Below, piece by piece: positions 23,271-34,905 of a stretch of 64,000 bases of DNA (position 1 is the first letter of the stretch; each line of letters opens with the position of its first letter). This DNA comes from Eurosta solidaginis (taxonomy: Eukaryota > Arthropoda > Insecta > Diptera > Tephritidae). Made by a program: the position numbers and the translations under genes. Location of the stretch: assembly GCF_040869045.1 (NCBI RefSeq), contig NC_090322.1, positions 196,043,477 through 196,107,476 of the forward strand, in the 5' to 3' direction. Under the pieces are notes generated by a model. It had not been told where the DNA came from. It searched no databases and worked only from the letters and a program-made list of their open reading frames with translations.

Positions 23271-23585
23271 ACGGCCGCCTTGGTGTGGTAGTAGCGTGCT
23301 CCGCCTACCACACCGAACGTAACTTCCGAGCAAAGTAATATTAAAAATTCATAAAAAGGTTTTTAATTAGAAAAAATTTTTCTAATTGGGGTCGCTCATC
23401 GGAAGTGATTTGGCAAACAATGCGAGTGTATTCCTGCCATGAAAAGCATCTTAGTGAAAATTCATATGATTCCTTGCAGATGCCGTACGAAGTCGGCATA
23501 AAACATGTAGGTTCCGTCCCGCCAATTTGTGGGCTCACCACTCAAATTGGAAGAGGAGCTCCGGCTAGATATCCTCGTAGGTAAA
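23271..23585 (+). mobile_element. SINE copy, diverged
   Basis: The head GGCCGCCTTGGTGTGGTAGT is at 23273, followed by a weak B box, the body and the start of the tail. It ends in ATATCCTCGTAGGTAA rather than a clean tail. No target duplication was identified. Confidence 0.75.
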
Positions 23586-23629
23586 GCGCTCCAAGTATTT
23601 ATTTATTTTATAATATTGACTGAGATATT

Positions 23630-24135
23630 GACGTTAGGACCATCCTGCTTTACCGAAATGTTCATAAAGTCTTCTCAAGTGGCCATAGGGTCAATTAATT
23701 TGTTTCGCACGCTCCATGTATTCAAATTTTAACAACTGTCGAATTACAGCATGTAACAACCCATATATTTCGTTATGCATTTTTTTAGCTGAGAGAAAAG
23801 AGATTTTTATTAAAATCTTCGGATATTTTTATCTGATTGTAGTAACGTTAAGGATAAAAAACTGACCCAAAAGGTGATCGTCTCATTGATAAGAAGAAGT
23901 TATTCAGGTAGAAGTTACGCCGCGAGACTTTTACCTCAATTATTCCTTACCTCATTTTGGTTTCAATAAAGTGCGTTGAGAGCTGAGCCGGCGGGGTTTT
24001 TTTTTGAAAAAAGAAGAGCTTATTCAATTGAACGTCTAACAAACAGAAATTTTCTAAATGGTCATAAAGTCAAATTACGAAAGGTCATGAAGTCATGACC
24101 ATTTGAAGTGGTCATAACACAATCGAACTTTTCTC
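23630..24135. repeat. GGTCATAAAGTCAA-type repeat, locus 2
   Basis: This shares words and general layout with 15040-15640 (GGCCATAGGGTCAATT, GGTCATAAAGTCAAAT). A perfect GGTCATG-AAGT-CATGACC inverted repeat lies at 24083-24100. Confidence 0.5.
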
Positions 24136-24169
24136 ACTCCACCATTTCTGTATTGTTTGTGTGATTAGT

Positions 24170-24510
24170 TCTGGATCGGTTACTCTCGCACCGGATCATT
24201 TCTAGAAAGATTTGTGACTATCTGGGAACCACTTCAAGATTATTTTCGGAATTGATTAGCATCTGTTTCCATATAATTTCGACATCACTTGGAAATCGTT
24301 TTGCTAATATTTCCAGATAATTTTTAGATTTTTTGGGACCATTTTGGATTTGCCTCAAAAATATTATTTAATTTCAGGAGTTGTTTTCTGAATAAATTCG
24401 ATAGTGGTGTCGATATCAATTGGGGATAGCTTTGAACTGGATAAATAGACAAATTGTGCAACTATTTTATAAATTCTATATAGGAATTATTTCGGGATGA
24501 TTTCAGAACT
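24170..24510. repeat. Degenerate ATTTCGGGA-type repeat, locus 2
   Basis: Loosely repeated words such as GATCATTTC, ATTTTCGGAATTGATT and TTATTTCGGGATGATTTC match the texture of 9300-10320. Confidence 0.45.
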
Positions 24511-24617
24511 ATCTCCATAGAGTATAAGGCATACCAAAATTATTTTGTAAATTATTTTTAACTTTTTAGTTCGATATTATTTAAAAGCGTGGTTTTTAGC
24601 TTTTTAAACTATATTTA

Positions 24618-24667
24618 TTTGTTTGTAACTCTCCTTTGCGCGCCTAGTTTAGAGAGTTACAAACAAA
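24618..24667. repeat. Perfect 16-bp-arm hairpin
   Basis: TTTGTTTGTAACTCTC at 24618-24633 is exactly complementary to 24652-24667, with an 18-base loop containing GCGCGC. It lies in AT-rich non-coding DNA. Confidence 0.85.
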
Positions 24668-27600
24668 CATATATATCACGTTTTTTTTATAATAAAACTT
24701 GTATTTTGCGTTCATTATTATTTTAATTTAATTGGAAAATTATTTTTCATTTAAAACCCTGGTTTTTTGAGTTGTGAGACCATTGAAGTATATGAGCGAC
24801 ATACTTATATAAGAAACTGGCACTATTTTTAGAACTGGAAAGCTCCTCAGACCAAGATACTTTTCGGATTCGGATATTTTTTGTTTTGCTAATCTGCATA
24901 CTTTTTTACAACCCGGTACTTTTTCAGCAACATGTCGGTTTTTGGATCTGGGTTTATTTTTAGATTCGGGTGATTTTTCGTATACGGTCACTTTAAAACT
25001 GAATCAAGTTCGGGATCCCAGAACTGTTTAGAACCGGAGACTATTTAAAAATGACAAAGAAACGTATATAACTACATACAGTAATAAGACTCTTTGTCCA
25101 AATTATGTAACACATGAGAAGTGAAGTTGCCTAATATAAAGCAGCCAACATGAAATTAGCAGTGGCAATTTTTTTTCGAATTTCGTCAATTGAAGTCTTT
25201 ATGCAGGATTTTTGTATTTGAAAATATGCAAACGAAACTCAAAGACGTTTTCGAAAAAATTCGAGAAATTTTTACGAAAATTTCGATCTTTTTATATGAA
25301 GTTTTCTATATTTTTTGTTTTTTTTTTTTGAGTATGTGGTTTTGTAGCCCCATCAATATGGTGGGGAGTTCTTGTTCTGCGAAACGACGAAGTGAAAAAA
25401 AAATTTCATACACTTGAATTAGTTTTTGTTAAATTTTTGTTCTTAATTTCACCTTTTCATAGAACAAGAATTCCTGCGCTGTTCCAAAAAATGACAATTT
25501 ATGTATATGTCTCTCAAAATTTAAATCTTCTATTTAAAAAGTTTCTTGGTATGGCATAAAATCTTTACGAATTTTGAGCGACTTATAACTTGCATTTTGT
25601 TAGACTAAAATTTATTGGGCAACAAAATTGCATGCTTTTAGAAATCATAAAACTCTGGATTAAAAGTTCAAAATATTAGTAAAATTTTCTCGAAATTTCG
25701 AACTTTTCCGAAAAGGGTTTGAAAATTAAAAATAGAAGAATTTAATTGTCCAAATTTGATTACTTCTTATTCACTGCTGTAAGCGTGTAAAAAAGGAAAA
25801 TAAAATAAAAAGTGATAAGATTCCAGCACAACTGGGATATTTATTTTTAGGTCTCTATTTAACGCATTGACGCAAATGGATATTAATTCAATTCGAATTC
25901 TTTTATTGAATTTAATACTTCAAACTAACAATTGGAAATTAAAGGCTGATACTTCACACAGCAAATATGATGATGTAAAAGATAACTAATTCCACAATGG
26001 AAAGAAAATTTAATGAAATGAAATTTGAATAGTTAAGTTGAAGAATATAATTCGGGATTTAATCCGTCTTGCGACCGCGCAAGGGCTAGGTGGGATTCGA
26101 GAACCAATCTCACGCGAGTATGGTGGTGGCCGCGCAAGGGTTAGATTGAGTTAGGGGATTACCGCAGCGCAAGTGCTACCTCGAGTGATCGATATTTACA
26201 GATATAACTTACGGTTGTGGGTGAATACTTCCTTTTCTTTTCCCTGGAGTTGGAGTAGGTGATGATGTTCGTACTCGCTCCGTAATTAATGATCCGATGA
26301 AGATTTAATATTGGTTGATGATATCTGCTTAGCGTTCCACTTAAACAAGAGAGCGAGTTAATGCATTGCACTTGTATTTATAGCATATTCCAACACTGTT
26401 GACTGGAAGCACTGGATGGCAACTCCAGTCTGCTCTACCGCCAGGGTTGTATGAACGAAAGTCATAATTAGTGAAGTCGCTTGGAGAAGTGATGTGTGTG
26501 TGAGTGATGAGTGGTTAGGTGAACGCAAGTCACTTAAACAGTCTCCCTGATAAACATATACTTGTTGAGAGAAATACATATTTATGAATATCAGAGATAA
26601 ACCGTCATGCTTCTCACAATGCTCAATTTTTATCCAGTGATGGTATTTTGCCGCCCTTCCTCAAGCAGTTGGTTGTCAGAGAGTGTTTTCTTGTCATTTT
26701 ATGTGAAACTTTCAATTAATACATAATAGCCGAAAAGCTTCTCATCCACGTGCCATCATCAGTGACAAAGTTTGGACTGGTCTTGCTTAGTCTGCTATTT
26801 TGTTGTATTTATTTATGCTTTGTTTATGTTTTTTTAAATTATACAGTACTGGGTCACTAAACGACCGCTTTAAGACGCTTTAAGTCTCCTACCTATTAGC
26901 AGTTAATAATGCAGAAGCAGTTTTAAGTGATTATTAGAGAGTTATGTTTGAGTAGATTGCGTTAACATAAATGTAGGTGACTGGAAATGTAATATTTCAG
27001 TAGTATTGTGCAGTGACCACGATTAGTAAAATAATAAAAAAAAATTTGAATGCACAAAAATGCCATTCGGCGTACTTCATTAACGAATTTTTATTCAGTT
27101 TGGATAATGAAATGGAAATTAAAATAGTACCATTATTAAAAAATATTTAACTTAGTTTTTAACATTCACAGCAACAAATGTACTAAGATGCGTTTATTAA
27201 ATAATTTTGAAGAAAAACACTCATTTAAACTATTTCATAACTTTAAGCACTTGTTAGCCTATGTGAAGCTTCAGCACTCCTTTCCAGTGAGGGTAGCCGC
27301 TGGTGACAATGAAGTAGAGTACATTATGTACCGTAAATCAATACGAGAGAGCTATCGTAGGCAATATACATTTTTGGAGAAAGGAACCGGAGGCTAAATA
27401 GCCGGACCGCGAGTAGCTTCAGACGCTGACAGTTAGGAATAATATCCGAAAATTTTACCAAGATTACTGCAGAAACTAATATTGATTCTGTAAGCGATAT
27501 AGAGAGCACGTATAGGTTACTATTATTAAGGGAATACTTGTTCTCATTGGTAGAAAGCGCGGGGCAGGATAATAGAAGCAGCGAACACAAAAATGGTATA

Positions 27601-28444
27601 GCCGTTTTTTCTTTCATGGATGCTTCGCCTAATAATTTCTTAATAATTCGCATATTAGCCATTTTTGTAAGTATTTTGGACTGATTCTTTGTGTTAGATT
27701 GCCGCTTATATCGATATGCCCCACTTTTAAGGGGTTCCATTCCAAATATCGTACTTTATAACAGAGGCTTCCCAATATGCTGCTACATTTTTCATGCCTA
27801 GCGAAAAGAGTCAAGAGGTAAATTATGATCGTTATGGGAGTCTGATTGGACTCATATTTAAGGGTATGAACAGACTCCTATTTAGGCTCACATAATATAT
27901 GAGATAAGCCTCTTATGAAACGACCATTGTATGAAGGGAAATGCACACATTTCCGGATCTTAAATGAGCTCATATGAGTATAAACGCTCCAATTTAGGAT
28001 TCCTTTCCGATTCTATTGTGACTCGAAATGCTTTTAGGGAAAATTGGCAGGTGCACTCATTTACGCAAAAAATCAATTAAATTTGTACATTATTGCTGCC
28101 CTTGCTGTTCCTTGGGTTTCCTCCTAAATATTTTGTTATTTGTGTTGTTATTTAATGCCTAAACTTTATCATTTAGAGCTCGTGATATTTGACCAATCGA
28201 ATATTCGATAAAGCATAAAAACTTAATATTTGTAATTTTAAACCAATGTTTGTATTTACTACTACAGAGCAGCAGTAACATTAAAAAATATACGCTGCTA
28301 CGGCTCCGTCTGTGAGTATGAAGAGATTATAGAGTCGAGTCATTGCATAAAACGTGATAGTAATGCTCTTGGACAGAATATGAGCTAAGTGGTGTTTAAG
28401 AGCGCAGAAAAGAGCAAAATTATAACAACGAATGATAAGCGTTT
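24668..28444. other. 3.8 kb without a recognised gene
   Basis: Long AT-rich sequence. A GC-richer patch at 26060-26180 has two GCCGCGCAAGGGTTAG/GACCGCGCAAGGGCTAG words. Minus-strand frames at 26159-26579 and 27324-27740 and a plus-strand frame at 27188-27397 show no domain I recognise. It is the best candidate in the window for unique intergenic or intronic host DNA. Confidence 0.35.
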
Positions 28445-28770
28445 TGTATTTCGGGATAATTTTGGTAACTCCTTGAAGGTTTAAGGGACTATTTCGTTGC
28501 CATTTCGGGATGGTTGCAGGGTCTGTGAGGACCATTTCGAGGCCAATTTGTCAGGATTCTCCCGAGGTCATTTAGAGGTCATTTCGGAGTAACTTCCGGA
28601 TGACTTTGGTTGTGATCATTGCCATAATGATCTTGGAGACCATATAAGGGTCATTTTCCCTATAAGGACGGGATAGTTTTGAAAACTATTTCGGGACCAA
28701 TTCGAGATCAATGCTTGGTAATATCGAGTTGATTTTGGGGACTATTTCACGGTACATCCAGAGCCGTTTA
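28445..28770. repeat. Degenerate ATTTCGGGA-type repeat, locus 3
   Basis: Words such as TTTCGGGATAATTTTGG, GACTATTTCG and ATTTCGGGACCAATTCG recur over about 325 bases. Confidence 0.45.
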
Positions 28771-30514
28771 GCTTCCACATAATACAACAGCTGCTTTAAC
28801 AATTAAAATTTTTAATTTTACCTTGTCTATTTATTTAGTCCAACTTGCAGCATTTAAGAAGTCGTTTCGAGCATTCGAGAAATCGGTTCTCAAAGCTCTC
28901 GTGTGAACCGATTGTTACAAACTGTCAGTTATGACACGTTGAAAGAGTACGCACGTCTTCTTTATTTTTTTAAAGCAAAATATATTTGTGATGATCAAAA
29001 ATTGCTTTCCAAAAATTGTAAAAAATTTCGATTTTTGACCATTTTTGGTCTTTTTACCAAAATATTAATTTTCCCGAGAGTTTTGTACACTTACCTATGT
29101 TTTTCTTACCGGAATCAGAAAGCTCGGAAAATTTTACACGGGGACACCATTTTTGAGAAATACCATTCCAATATTTCATTGTCTACTAATCGATCAAGTT
29201 AACAAAAATCCAACAAAGAATAAATATTTTGTATTAACACTTCATACAAAATCGAAGCCCGATTTTGAAAATCGAATAATCGTTGAAATGCGGTTATTGG
29301 AATAATGTAAATAAATCAACTATTTGAATAGCGAAATTCGATTAATGGAGGTACATAGATTGAAAATCGAATAAACGAATGCTCGATTAATCGTATAATT
29401 CGAATATTTTTAAGTGCCTTAGTGTCATTTACTTCTTGTTATTTCTCTATTAATTTTCGTGTACGCATTCAAAATGTGATTTCGAATTCTTATTTAGAGC
29501 TCATATTGTACGACCATCGAAAGACCCGTTTCTCCCACTAAAATTCACCTATAATGTTTGCAAATGCTCCGATTTTTTATCATTTGCCGATTCTTTGACT
29601 GTTTGTTGGGTTAATTAATATTTTTGTAACGGGATACACTATTGCCTGAAGATTTATGACAAACGCGGTATCTGTAATCCAACCGACATACTCTTGAATC
29701 CCACCAATGTACTACAAATGTAGTACGATTGTGATTGAATTTGTGTGTTTGTTTGCCATATTTTCTTAAACATGATTTATACCCTTCTTTTGTGTAAATA
29801 TTTGGGTAGTTACACGTTTCCCATCTCTTCTTATAATGAATTAATAGCTCATCAATAACTTTTCATGTGAATTTTATGTTTTATGTGTAAATATTTAACT
29901 GACCTATTTTCTGGGACAAAACAATGCAAATTGGCTACATTCATATTTTGAAATTTATAAATATTTTAGTATTCCAATTATATTTGATATGCGTGTAAAT
30001 TGCTGAAGAGGTAATATTTGCACTACCTGCAAGCATTTAATTTAATTTACGGTTTTAGACGAACTTAATTAAAAAGCGAGTTTATTAAAAAGCTTAGCTA
30101 AAACCATGCCGCAAAACCAAAGCTTAATTTTAATTAATAACTAGGTAATTTTTGTATGTTATTTCAGTAAATATTAATTTTAATGAAGTTGAAAGCAATA
30201 TAAATAATATTTAAATTTTTTGTGAGCTTATGATCAAACAAGAGGGCTTTTGGGTTGAAAAAAACCAAATTTAGGAATAAGCTTTTCTTTTATAAAATGG
30301 ACCAATGTATAGAGCAGATTCCGATTTCTTCTGACTACTATCCCAAAAAGAGAGGGAACACTGCCATGGTTTAAGACGTGTGTTCACCATAAGACGTTGC
30401 TGAAAGCTAGTGTATGAGTGTGGAAATATCGCTTAATTCCTTATCCGGCTTGTGCGCTGTGCTTGTGACCTGCCAAGTAAAAATCGCTTCCAATCAAAAA
30501 AAGGTGTGATAAGC
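28771..30514. other. AT-rich non-coding DNA
   Basis: No coding signal was recognised. A small cluster of ATTCGATTAA/AATCGAATAA words lies at 29265-29405. The rest appears unique within the window. Confidence 0.3.
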
Positions 30515-30800
30515 CTATTTTATGATAAGGTATAGGAAACCTTACTGCTCCCTCATTTCACTGCGAATCTTCTCCTTGCCACCCATCAACATGGTTTCCG
30601 CAAAATACATAGCACTCCACCGCGCTCAGTGAATTACGGACTGAAAAAGGAAAAACTCCATCATAGGACGGTGCTCGTAGCACTTGACCTGTCAAACGCT
30701 TTTGACACAGTCAACCACGGCACGCTACTCAAAGACATAGAAGGTTTATCCTTCCCCCTTGTCTAAAAAGATGGACCGAAAATTATCTGAATGGTCTACA
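30515..30800 (+). pseudogene. Jockey-like LINE reverse-transcriptase fragment
   Basis: The encoded segment includes THQHGFRK, HRTVLVALDLSNAFDTVNHG and a WTENYLNG end. This is RT motif A (LDLSNAFD) and its surroundings. It is clearly related to the LINE at 38960-41785, where the same positions read LDLSKALN. It is truncated on both sides. Confidence 0.8.
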
Positions 30801-30869
30801 TATGAATAAACTAGCCTTTATCCGCGGACCCGTCCGCAAGTAGGGAATATATATATACAGGCTATTCAT

Positions 30870-33477
30870 TAGGGCGGGTCGATTTAAAAATCGCTCATTG
30901 CTCTGTAAAAATCGTATTCTAGGGATAAAGGGGATGCCGAAGGAACCATACCTCTAAAACGAATTCTCATGTCCCCCAATTTGGGTCGAACTTTTGGGTA
31001 GGGGCAAATTTAGAAAAATCCCACTTTGACCCATTTAGAGTGCTCCAATCGCGTCCAAATGTATGACCAACCCCCACTAACTTTGGAGCCCGACCCACCG
31101 ACGCCAGTGGCACACCCCCTGGAGCCCCCCTGGGGGTTCACCATACAAACATTTCAAAAAATCGCCGGTTTTGCACTTTACATGAAAAAATCAGCGAAAT
31201 GCCTATGTTTTTATACTCAGTTGAGCAGGGCTCAGAGTATATTAAGTTTGATTGGATAACAGTTGGTTGTACATATATAAAGGAATCGAGATAGATATAG
31301 ACTTCCATATATCAAAATAATCAGGAGCGAAAAAAAATTTGATTGAGCCATGTCCGTCCGCCCGTTAACACGATAACTTGAGTAAATTTTGAGGTATCTT
31401 GATGAAATTTGGTATGTAGGTTCCTGAGCACTTATCTCAGATCGCTATTTAAACTGAACGATATCGGACTATAACCACGCCCACTTTTTCGATATCGAAA
31501 ATTTCGAAAAACCGAAAAAGTGCGATAATTCATTACAAAAGACAGATAAAGCGACGAAACTTGGTAGATGAGTTGAACTTATGACGCAAAATAGAAAATT
31601 AGTACAATTTTGGACAATGGGCGTGGCACCGCCCACTTTTAAAAGAAGGTAATTTAAAATTTTGCAAGCTGTAATTTGGCAGTCGTTGAAGATATCATGA
31701 TGAAATTTGGCAGGAACGTTACCCCTATTACTATATGTACGCTTAATAAAAATTAGCAAAATCGGAGAAGGACCACGCCCACTTTAAAAAAAAAATTTTT
31801 TTTAAGTAAAATTTTAACAAAAAATTTAATATCTTTACAGTATATAAGTAAATTATGTCAACATGCAACTCCAGTAATGATATGGTGCAACAAAATACAA
31901 AAATAAAAGAAAATTTCAAAATGGGCGTGGCTCCGCCCTTTTTCATTTAATTTGTGTAGGATACTTTTAACGCTATAAGTCGAACAAAAATTAACCAATC
32001 CTTTTGAAATTTGGTAGGGGCATAGATTTTATGATGTTAACTGTTTTCTGTGAAAATGGGCGAAATCGGTTTATGCCACGCCCAGTTTTTATACACAGTC
32101 GTCCGTCAGTCCTTCCGCATGGCCGTTAACACGATAACTTGAGCAAAAATCGACATATCTTTAATGAACTTAGTTCACGTGCTTACTTGAACTCACTTTA
32201 TCTTGGTATGAAAAATGAACGAAATCCGACTATGACCACGCCCACTTTTTCGATATCGAAATTTACGAAAAATGAAGAAATGCCATAATTCTATACCAAA
32301 TACGAAAAAAGGGATGAAACATGGTAAGGTAATTGGATTGTTTTATTGACGCGAAATATAACTTTAGAAAAAACTTTATAAAATGGTTGTGACACCTACC
32401 ATATTAAGTAGAAGAAAATGAAAAAGTTCTGCAGGGCGAAATAAAAAACCCTTAAAATCTTGGCAGGTATTACATATATAAATAAATTAGCGGTATCCAA
32501 CAGATGATGTTCTGGGTCACCCTGGTCCACATTTTGGTCGATATCTGGAAAACGCCTTCACATATACAACTACCACCACTCCCTTTTAAAACTCTCATTA
32601 ATACCTTTAATTTGATACCCAAATCGTACAAACTCATTCTAGAGTCACCCCTTGTCCACCTATAGAACTAAGCCACACGCCCTTTTAAAATACTCATTAA
32701 CACCTTTCATTTGATACCCATATCGTACAAACATATTCTAAAGTCACCCCTGGTCCACCTTTATGGCGATAACTCGAAAAGGCGAACACTTATAGAACGA
32801 AGACCCACTCCCTTTTAAAAATACTCATTAACACCTTTCATTTGATACCCATATCGTACAAACAAAGTCTAGAGTCACCCGTGGTCCACCTTTATTGCGA
32901 TACCTCGAAAAGGCGTCCACCTATAGAACTAAGGCACACTCCCTTTTAAAATACTCATTAACTCCTTTCGGTTGATACCCATATTGCACAAACGCATTCT
33001 AGAGTCAACCCTGATCCACCTTTATGGCTATATCCCTAAATGGCGTCCACCTATAGAACTATGGCCCACTCTCTCATAAAATACTCTTTAATGCCTTTCA
33101 TTTGATACACATGTCATACAAACACATTCCAGGATTTCCCTCGGTTCATTTTCCTACATGGTTATTTTCCCTTATGTTGTCACCATAGCTCTCAACTGAG
33201 TATGTAATGTTCGGTTACACCCGAACTTAACCTTCTTTATTTGTTTCTTTTTGGAGTTTATTTTTCTCTTTAGCAATTTATTTAGTCAGAACATGTGTAA
33301 ATGAAAAAATGAATTTAACTTAGTAATAGAAAAGAAATTAAAAAAAATTATTAGAAATTAGCATTTTTACAACCCTTTTAAAACCAAGGCATCACTGTGA
33401 TGCATTTGCATGTCGTAAAATTGCTTGTGTTGTTTTTTTTAAGCCATCACAAGACACGGCAGGTAGAATTGAAATTA
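30870..33477. mobile_element. Long-TIR DNA transposon copy 1, interrupted
   Basis: The left end TAGGGCGGGTCGATTT starts at 30870 and the terminal repeat runs to about 31212. Its continuation resumes at about 33244 and goes on to 33477, where it stops before the right terminal repeat. The 2-kb gap is element copy C. The internal part matches copy 3 (55914-56553) in reverse, so this was a non-autonomous, internally deleted form. Frames such as 31026-31259 are terminal-repeat sequence, not genes. Confidence 0.8.
31213..33243 (-). mobile_element. CAGCTGAG-ended repeat element, copy C
   Basis: This is a reverse-orientation copy. ACTCAGTTGAGCAGGG is at its left and CAACTGAGTATGTAATG plus a CGGTTACACCCG hairpin at its right. 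Five tandem units occur, with TTGATACCCA words at about 32611, 32711, 32841, 32971 and 33101. It retains the body region missing from copy B. It sits inside long-TIR transposon copy 1, so it is the younger insertion. Confidence 0.85.
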
Positions 33478-33514
33478 CCATTTCATTCTTATTCTTATTA
33501 TATTATGTTATTAT

Positions 33515-33770
33515 CAGATAGAACTAATTAGTGGAGTCTGTTTACTTTTCTCTATTTATTCATTAAAAATACGCTGAACGTTCTGATACTGCACTCAGTT
33601 GTGCAAATATATAAACACAAAATTATAAGGAAATTTTATTTTGAAAAAGTAAAACAGCAAAACATTTGCCAAACGTGGAGTAATAACATTTCTCCGGAAT
33701 ATCAACAGTTATATTGAATTTGTTGTTTTGGTAGAGCAGAAACTGTTTGTTTACATGATTTCAAATTTTC
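33515..33770 (+). repeat. Dispersed repeat, inverted partner at 44965-45210
   Basis: Shared words include AGTGGAGTCTGTTTACTTTT and TTTGGTAGAGCAGAAACTG. The partner copy lies 11 kb away in reverse orientation with clear divergence. The class is unknown. Confidence 0.7.
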
Positions 33771-33902
33771 ATTATTATTCTTGAAACAATAGATATGTTC
33801 ATTAAGCTCCTATTGTAGGAAATTTATACGGAAATGTTATTTTAAAAAGCTTTATAAACCTTTTGTTGTTCTTATCTATAATGAGGTTAAATTTTTATAA
33901 TA

Positions 33903-34005
33903 TAAGGCGCGATAATCTCCGAAAAGATTTTAGGCCGAGCTTCTCTTCAAATTTGCGTCATGCTCGTTTTTAATTTGTCCTACAAATTGGCGGGACGGGA
34001 CGTAC
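33903..34005 (-). mobile_element. SINE fragment (tail and part of body)
   Basis: It begins with a TAAGGCGCGATAATCTCCG tail on the plus-strand reading and stops at GGGACGGGACGTACT, where the LINE starts. The head is missing, apparently cut by the LINE junction. Confidence 0.8.
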
Positions 34006-34015
34006 TTCGCTTCCC

Positions 34016-34905
34016 AAGGCAGTCGGTTCTATGTACCGGAGCGACTCGGGATTTTTCCCGACCAAGAACTGTAATTTTAGTGTAACGCCATTTAATTTGT
34101 TGCGTCCCTCCCACAAATTGTCATCCTCCCAGCAGCTCCTTGCAGCGGGACTGCTCCATATTCTCTTGCTCCGGGAAGGTATACCCAATCCGGGTCCATC
34201 TCCTGACCCCGGTCCTGAGAAATGGTTTTGCTGCCTCTGCCAGAAAAGAATCTTTTTAGGACGGTCATACTCTTGTCAATGTGTCTCGTGTCAGGGATAA
34301 TTGCATCGGACAGGTTGTTCTGGGCTAGATCCCAAAACCAGACGCCCACGTAACTTATATAAATCTTTTGTTGCTCCTTGCTGTTCACGCCCAAGGGCGT
34401 CCCGTAGTCTACGCCTTAGACGGTGCCACTTTCCTAGATGTTCTGGTCCCCCCGACGGGATTCATTGCGCCATGTTGCCAGGCCGCATACCCAAATACAC
34501 CAGGTACCCCAATGCTTACCCAAGGACGTCCAGTCCCAGGGCCACATCAGCAGTTACATCCTAGCCTTTCACAACCCAGGCGTAGTCACCCGTCACTTAC
34601 CCGCAGAGTGGCGACGTCACTTCAGTGTTCTGCAGTTAAACTGTAATGGATTAACTGGGAAGATCGCGGAGATAGTCAATTTCATGCAGCGGCACATTAT
34701 CCACATTGCTGCGATTCAAGAGACTAAACTCACAGCAAGATCTGCTCTGCAGACCTGTTCTGGGTATAATGTCCACAGAAAAGATAGCGAGAGCGGAAAT
34801 GGACGCCTCGCGTTTATCATACACCACTCTGTGCAATATCATACATTTGGTCCCGACATCGGCCGCAGGGAAAGTGTCTTAGAACGTCAATGTTTATCTG
34901 TCCCT
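34016..34905 (+). pseudogene. Jockey-like LINE, 5' part: zinc finger and endonuclease start
   Basis: A frame from 34031 encodes a Cys-rich, PHD-like zinc motif (CCLCQKR ... CQCVSCQ ... H ... C) but has a TAA stop at 34298-34300. It continues in frame to about 34564. In another frame (34438-35049) comes the start of an APE-type endonuclease: FSVLQLNCNGLTGKI with the metal-binding N, then AAIQETKLT with the conserved E, then GGxLAFIIHHSVQYH-type sequence. Endonuclease homology ends near LERQCLS at about 34900. The function would be target nicking for LINE retroposition. The copy is defective. Confidence 0.75.

Noticed and set aside
31469..31946. Two minus-strand frames of 96 and 67 codons, similar to plus-strand frames at 7198-7428 and 17346-17597
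   Set aside because: The similarity comes from the shared CAGCTGAG element. The frames are broken differently in each copy and have no domain.
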